Origin: an uncultured Opitutia bacterium
GTDB lineage: Bacteria; Verrucomicrobiota; Verrucomicrobiia; Opitutales; UBA953
DNA: 10,447 nt
Reading direction: 5' to 3'
NCBI GenBank assembly: GCA_903829855.1
Contig: CAIKRN010000055.1
Span: 1-10,447, forward strand
A model generated the notes under the pieces. That model searched no databases. It was not told the DNA's origin and saw nothing but the letters and a program-made list of their open reading frames with translations. The translations under genes and the position numbers were made by a program. Shown here one piece after another: positions 6,576 to 10,447 of this stretch. Positions within the stretch are counted from its first letter, which is position 1; the number at the start of each line of letters is the position of its first letter.

Positions 6576-8966
6576 ATGACGCGAGACTTGGCCAGCGCAC
6601 GGTGGGAGACCAAGGTCTCCGGACTCGTCGTGCTCGCCGAGGATTGGGTGGGGCCGGGCTTGCCGCCGCTTTCGCTCAACCCGCCTGCGCGCATGGTGGC
6701 GTTGGAGCCCGCCGATGTCCGGGCTTGGTCGCTTCGTTCCGGCCACTGGATCGAGGCCGGCCAGGTGCATTTCTTTTTCTGGAAAGTCCTCTGCCCAGAT
6801 GTCGCTAACGGCACCGTGTCTGTCGTCGGGGCCTTCAATGACTGGGGTCGGGCGCTCGATATGAATCGCTGGCTGCTGCGCCCGGTCTGTGTGGACGGGG
6901 CTGAAGGCTTTGAGCTGAGCGTACCGCTCGCCGAGGTCCTGCGCGGCGAAGTGGACGCGGAGTTCAAGTTTTTGCGTGACGGGGGCCGCTGGGTAGAGCC
7001 CCCGCATGATGCGGACAATGTCCGTCGCGATGCCGGGTATCATCGTAACTTGGTCGTGTCACGCTTGCGGACAGATCGGCACGTGTTCCGCTTCCGAGCT
7101 GAAGAAGCTGACCCAGAGGCTCGTCCGGTCCGGGTTATCTACGAATCGCCAGGCCTGCTTGAATTGGCGGACATCCTTGCTTCTGACCCGCTCGATGTTT
7201 TGGAGCCTCCCGGTAATTTCGGAGCCATCGTCACGGGCCAATCCACGTTATTCCGAATCTTTGCTCCCCGGGCTCGCGCTGTCGAAATCAACTGGCGGCA
7301 GGCGTCGGGCGGGCCGGAACACCTATTGACGCTTAAGCCGGAAGGGCAGGGCGAATGGGCGGCGAGCGTGGCCGAGGACCTCAGTGGTTGTCACTATTGG
7401 GTCACCTTGCTGGGGAAAGATTCCGAGATGGATGATCGCTTCAGCGAGACGCAGATGGTGGACCCTTGGGCCCGTGCGGTCGTGGGGCCCGCGCAGGTTG
7501 CCGGGGTTATTATCGGAGCGGAGACCTTACGGCCTTTCACCGACAATTATGTACCCCCGGCGGTCGAGGACTTGGTGATTCTGGAAGGCCACCTGCGTGA
7601 TTTACTTGGTTTATCTGCCGCAAATGCCACTACGGGCGGTTACCGTGAGCTGACCCGCTACATCCGATCGCAGGGCAACTATCTGTGCTCACTCGGGGTG
7701 AACGCGCTGGAATTATTGCCGTGTGCTGAATTCGAACACACGAACTCCGAAGAATATCATTGGGGCTACATGCCCGTCAGCGCTTTCGGTGTCGCCAATG
7801 CTTACGCTTCCGCTCCCGGCGCCGTCGCGATGGAGGAGTTTCGTGATCTCGTGCGAGCGTGCCATGAGTGTGGACTCGCGGTCATCATGGACGTGGTGTT
7901 AAACCATTTTGGTTCGCCCAACGGGCTCGGGGCCATTGACGCACCTTATTATTATCGCGTTGATCCGCAGGGGGCACTGACGAATTGGAGCGGTTGCGGT
8001 AACGATGTCCGCGCCGAGGCGCCGATGTTCAAGCGACTTGTGTTGGCCTCTTTGCGCCATTGGACCGAGACCCTCGGGGTTGATGGTGTGCGCCTGGACC
8101 TAGCCGAGCTGCTCGGTACGCCGTTGCTACGTGAGATCGAGGCCGACTTCCGTTTGCGCAATCCGCACAAGATTCTCATCGCTGAGCCGTGGAGTTTCCG
8201 TGGTCACATCGCCCGCGACCTCGATGACTCCACGTGGACGAGCTGGGATGACGCCTTCCGTGAATTCCTGCCCTCCTATGTGCGTGGTCACGCCAAAGCC
8301 GCGGACCTCCTCCACCATGTTGCCGCCTGCGCCATCCGCCCTTCGGCACGTCTGCGTTACGCCCAATCGCATGATGACATGGCTTGGCTGGATCGCATCA
8401 CCGAGCGGGCCAATTGCGATGCACTGGATCCTTCTTCGACCGATGTCCTGCGCACGCGGATGATGCACTTGATCCTGCTTTGCTCGGCGGGCGTGCCGAT
8501 GCTTTGTGCCGGGCAGGATTTCCTCATGACCAAGCGTGGCGTCGGGAATACCTGGCGCCGGGGTGACCTCAATCGACTTGACCCTATTCGGCTGGAGCGA
8601 TTCCGCGGCGACCATGAATTCGTGGCGCGCCTCATTGGCTTCCGCCTCTCAACGGCCGGGGCACCTTTACGGCCGCGTCAGGCGGTGTCCGCTGGCTGGA
8701 TGGAAGTGACCCACCAGCAGGAGGGTGAGGCTTTCGTCGCGGTCTTGAACGCGGATGGCCTGCTCGGTTCCGCCCGGATTATGCTGGCCTGCAACCCTCA
8801 TGACGCCCCGGTGGAGCTGGTTATGCCTCGGACCGGGGCCTGGGTGTCTGTGGTCCTTTCGCCTTTCCCGTCCTGCCCGCATGCGCCTGGGCCTGTCCCC
8901 AGCCTGGCCGATGATCGGGTCATTCTGCCTCCCTATGGCTGCGGAGTTTGGTCGGCGGGGGCCTAA
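6576..8966 (+). CDS. GH13 pullulanase/glycogen-debranching-like enzyme with CBM48-type N-terminus
   Basis: The frame is open from a TTG at 6567; I prefer the ATG at 6576 (MTRDLASARW), giving 796 residues. Counting from the TTG, a glycogen-binding-like module contains VVGAFNDWG near residue 85 and a second CBM48-like module begins near GQSTLFRIFAP at about 224. The catalytic barrel shows GH13 region I DVVLNH (442-447), region II GVDGVRLDLAELLG with the presumed nucleophile D511, region III LIAEPWSF with acid/base E540, and region IV YAQSHDD with H602 and D603. An SGCGND motif and a SWDDAFREFL segment resemble type I pullulanases and GlgX/isoamylase-type debranching enzymes, so alpha-1,6 cleavage of glycogen or maltodextrins is the likely activity. 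No signal peptide is visible, so it should be cytoplasmic. It lies just upstream of gap, linking glucan breakdown to glycolysis. A branching or other GH13 role cannot be excluded. Confidence 0.92.
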   Translation: MTRDLASARWETKVSGLVVLAEDWVGPGLPPLSLNPPARMVALEPADVRAWSLRSGHWIEAGQVHFFFWKVLCPDVANGTVSVVGAFNDWGRALDMNRWLLRPVCVDGAEGFELSVPLAEVLRGEVDAEFKFLRDGGRWVEPPHDADNVRRDAGYHRNLVVSRLRTDRHVFRFRAEEADPEARPVRVIYESPGLLELADILASDPLDVLEPPGNFGAIVTGQSTLFRIFAPRARAVEINWRQASGGPEHLLTLKPEGQGEWAASVAEDLSGCHYWVTLLGKDSEMDDRFSETQMVDPWARAVVGPAQVAGVIIGAETLRPFTDNYVPPAVEDLVILEGHLRDLLGLSAANATTGGYRELTRYIRSQGNYLCSLGVNALELLPCAEFEHTNSEEYHWGYMPVSAFGVANAYASAPGAVAMEEFRDLVRACHECGLAVIMDVVLNHFGSPNGLGAIDAPYYYRVDPQGALTNWSGCGNDVRAEAPMFKRLVLASLRHWTETLGVDGVRLDLAELLGTPLLREIEADFRLRNPHKILIAEPWSFRGHIARDLDDSTWTSWDDAFREFLPSYVRGHAKAADLLHHVAACAIRPSARLRYAQSHDDMAWLDRITERANCDALDPSSTDVLRTRMMHLILLCSAGVPMLCAGQDFLMTKRGVGNTWRRGDLNRLDPIRLERFRGDHEFVARLIGFRLSTAGAPLRPRQAVSAGWMEVTHQQEGEAFVAVLNADGLLGSARIMLACNPHDAPVELVMPRTGAWVSVVLSPFPSCPHAPGPVPSLADDRVILPPYGCGVWSAGA

Positions 8967-9055
8967 ATCGCATTCTCGCTTGCCAATGCGGGGCGGGGCT
9001 CCCTTTTTCATCCCTTTCCCGCTCTCGGGAAATCCCACTCTTCTCACACCACACC
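8967..9055 (+). promoter_or_regulatory. gap leader region with perfect hairpin
   Basis: This 89-bp gap precedes gap. TTTCCCG (9015-9021) and CGGGAAA (9026-9032) form a perfect 7-bp stem with a CTCT loop, ending 23 bases before the ATG. No T-run follows, so it is not an obvious intrinsic terminator. A -35-like TTGCCA is present at 8980-8985, but no fitting -10 follows it. There is no Shine-Dalgarno; the last 20 bases are pyrimidine-rich and end CACCATG. Confidence 0.4.
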
Positions 9056-10102
<1,047 letters not shown>

Positions 10103-10123
10103 GCGCTGGCAGATTCCTCCCGC

Positions 10124-10158
10124 GACAGGCGACCCATCCGGGCCGCCTGTCTTGTTTT
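10124..10158 (+). terminator. Intrinsic terminator after gap
   Basis: GACAGGCG (10124-10131) and CGCCTGTC (10144-10151) form a perfect 8-bp GC-rich stem; within the 12-base loop a further CCC/GGG pairing is possible. It is followed directly by TTGTTTT. It begins 21 bp after the gap stop codon, so most gap transcripts should end here and pgk probably has its own promoter in the remaining gap up to 10265. I see no convincing -35/-10 pair there. Confidence 0.8.
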
Positions 10159-10265
10159 GGGCTTTCCGCGGGGTGGGGGAGGGCGGATACGAGGGTTTGC
10201 GACGGCTCGGGCGGTTTGTTCTTCCCACGCTAGGCCTTACGCCTTTCTCTGCTCACTTTCCCACC

Positions 10266-10447
10266 ATGCCTGCTCCTACCCTCCGCGAACTCGGCTCCGT
10301 CAACGGCCAGCGCGTCCTCGTCCGTGTCGACTTCAACGTCCCCCAGGACAAGAAGACCGGCGTCATCACGAACACCCAGCGCATCGCGGCAGCCCTGCCG
10401 ACGATCAAGTTCCTGCTCGATGGCGGCGCTTCTTTGGTGCTGATGTC
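10266..10447 (+). CDS. pgk: Phosphoglycerate kinase, N-terminal part (runs off the right edge)
   Basis: From ATG 10266 the frame reads MPAPTLRELGSVNGQRVLVR, then VDFNVPQDKKTGVITNTQRI and AAALPTIKFLLDGGASLVLM to the window end, about 60 residues. The V-R-V-D-F-N-V-P motif (residues 19-26) forms part of the 3-phosphoglycerate site of PGK, and the R-I-AALPTI-LL-GA-LVL pattern is typical of the N-domain. The ATP-binding C-domain lies outside the window. The enzyme makes ATP from 1,3-bisphosphoglycerate, the product of the neighbouring gap. The residues before RI read ITNTQ where most PGKs have ITDDT or similar. There is no Shine-Dalgarno; the leader is pyrimidine-rich and similar to that of gap. 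Confidence 0.96.
   Translation, partial: MPAPTLRELGSVNGQRVLVRVDFNVPQDKKTGVITNTQRIAAALPTIKFLLDGGASLVLM

Noticed and set aside
6212..7018. 268-codon minus-strand open frame across the divergent starts
   Set aside because: It runs through both the methyltransferase and GH13 coding sequence, and its product is a low-complexity S/R/P-rich sequence typical of shadow frames.
8948..9055. N-terminal extension of the gap frame
   Set aside because: It crosses the GH13 stop and the leader hairpin, and GAPDH proteins begin right at the dinucleotide-binding strand encoded from 9056.

Overview
This is a GC-rich, gene-dense bacterial chromosomal segment with nine recognisable protein-coding genes. Two of them run off the window ends. 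I see no rRNA, tRNA, CRISPR array or insertion sequence, and no intergenic gap longer than about 165 bp. The start sites lack well-placed Shine-Dalgarno motifs. The gene set (amidoligase-type ATP-grasp/alpha-E/transglutaminase cluster, RpoD-like sigma factor, GH13 debranching-type enzyme, gap-pgk) would fit a free-living heterotroph of the Verrucomicrobiota/PVC type. That placement is a guess; no marker here fixes the taxonomy.

Left part, minus strand (reading right to left, 2812 to 1): a compact three-gene cluster. It encodes a circularly permuted ATP-grasp protein, an alpha-E protein ending in seven glutamines, and the N-terminus of a transglutaminase-like protease. Gaps are 11 and 15 bp, so it looks like one operon. 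Comparative genomics has predicted such triads to form or remodel peptide or amide bonds, but the substrate is unknown. It is the least understood system in the window.

Middle part, minus strand (6561 to 2925): a class I SAM-dependent methyltransferase of the RlmI-like type, then trpE (anthranilate synthase component I), then a sigma-70 family factor whose likely GTG start lies 10 bp after the trpE stop. The gap upstream of trpE holds a candidate promoter, short direct repeats over its -35 region, and a palindrome touching the start codon. No trpG or other trp gene is nearby.

Right part, plus strand (6576 to 10447): a large GH13 pullulanase/debranching-like enzyme with two N-terminal carbohydrate-binding-type modules and no signal peptide, then gap (glyceraldehyde-3-phosphate dehydrogenase), a clear intrinsic terminator, and the start of pgk (phosphoglycerate kinase). 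Together these link intracellular alpha-glucan breakdown to the lower half of glycolysis. The GH13 gene and the methyltransferase diverge from starts only about 14 bp apart. The gap and pgk leaders are pyrimidine-rich and resemble each other.
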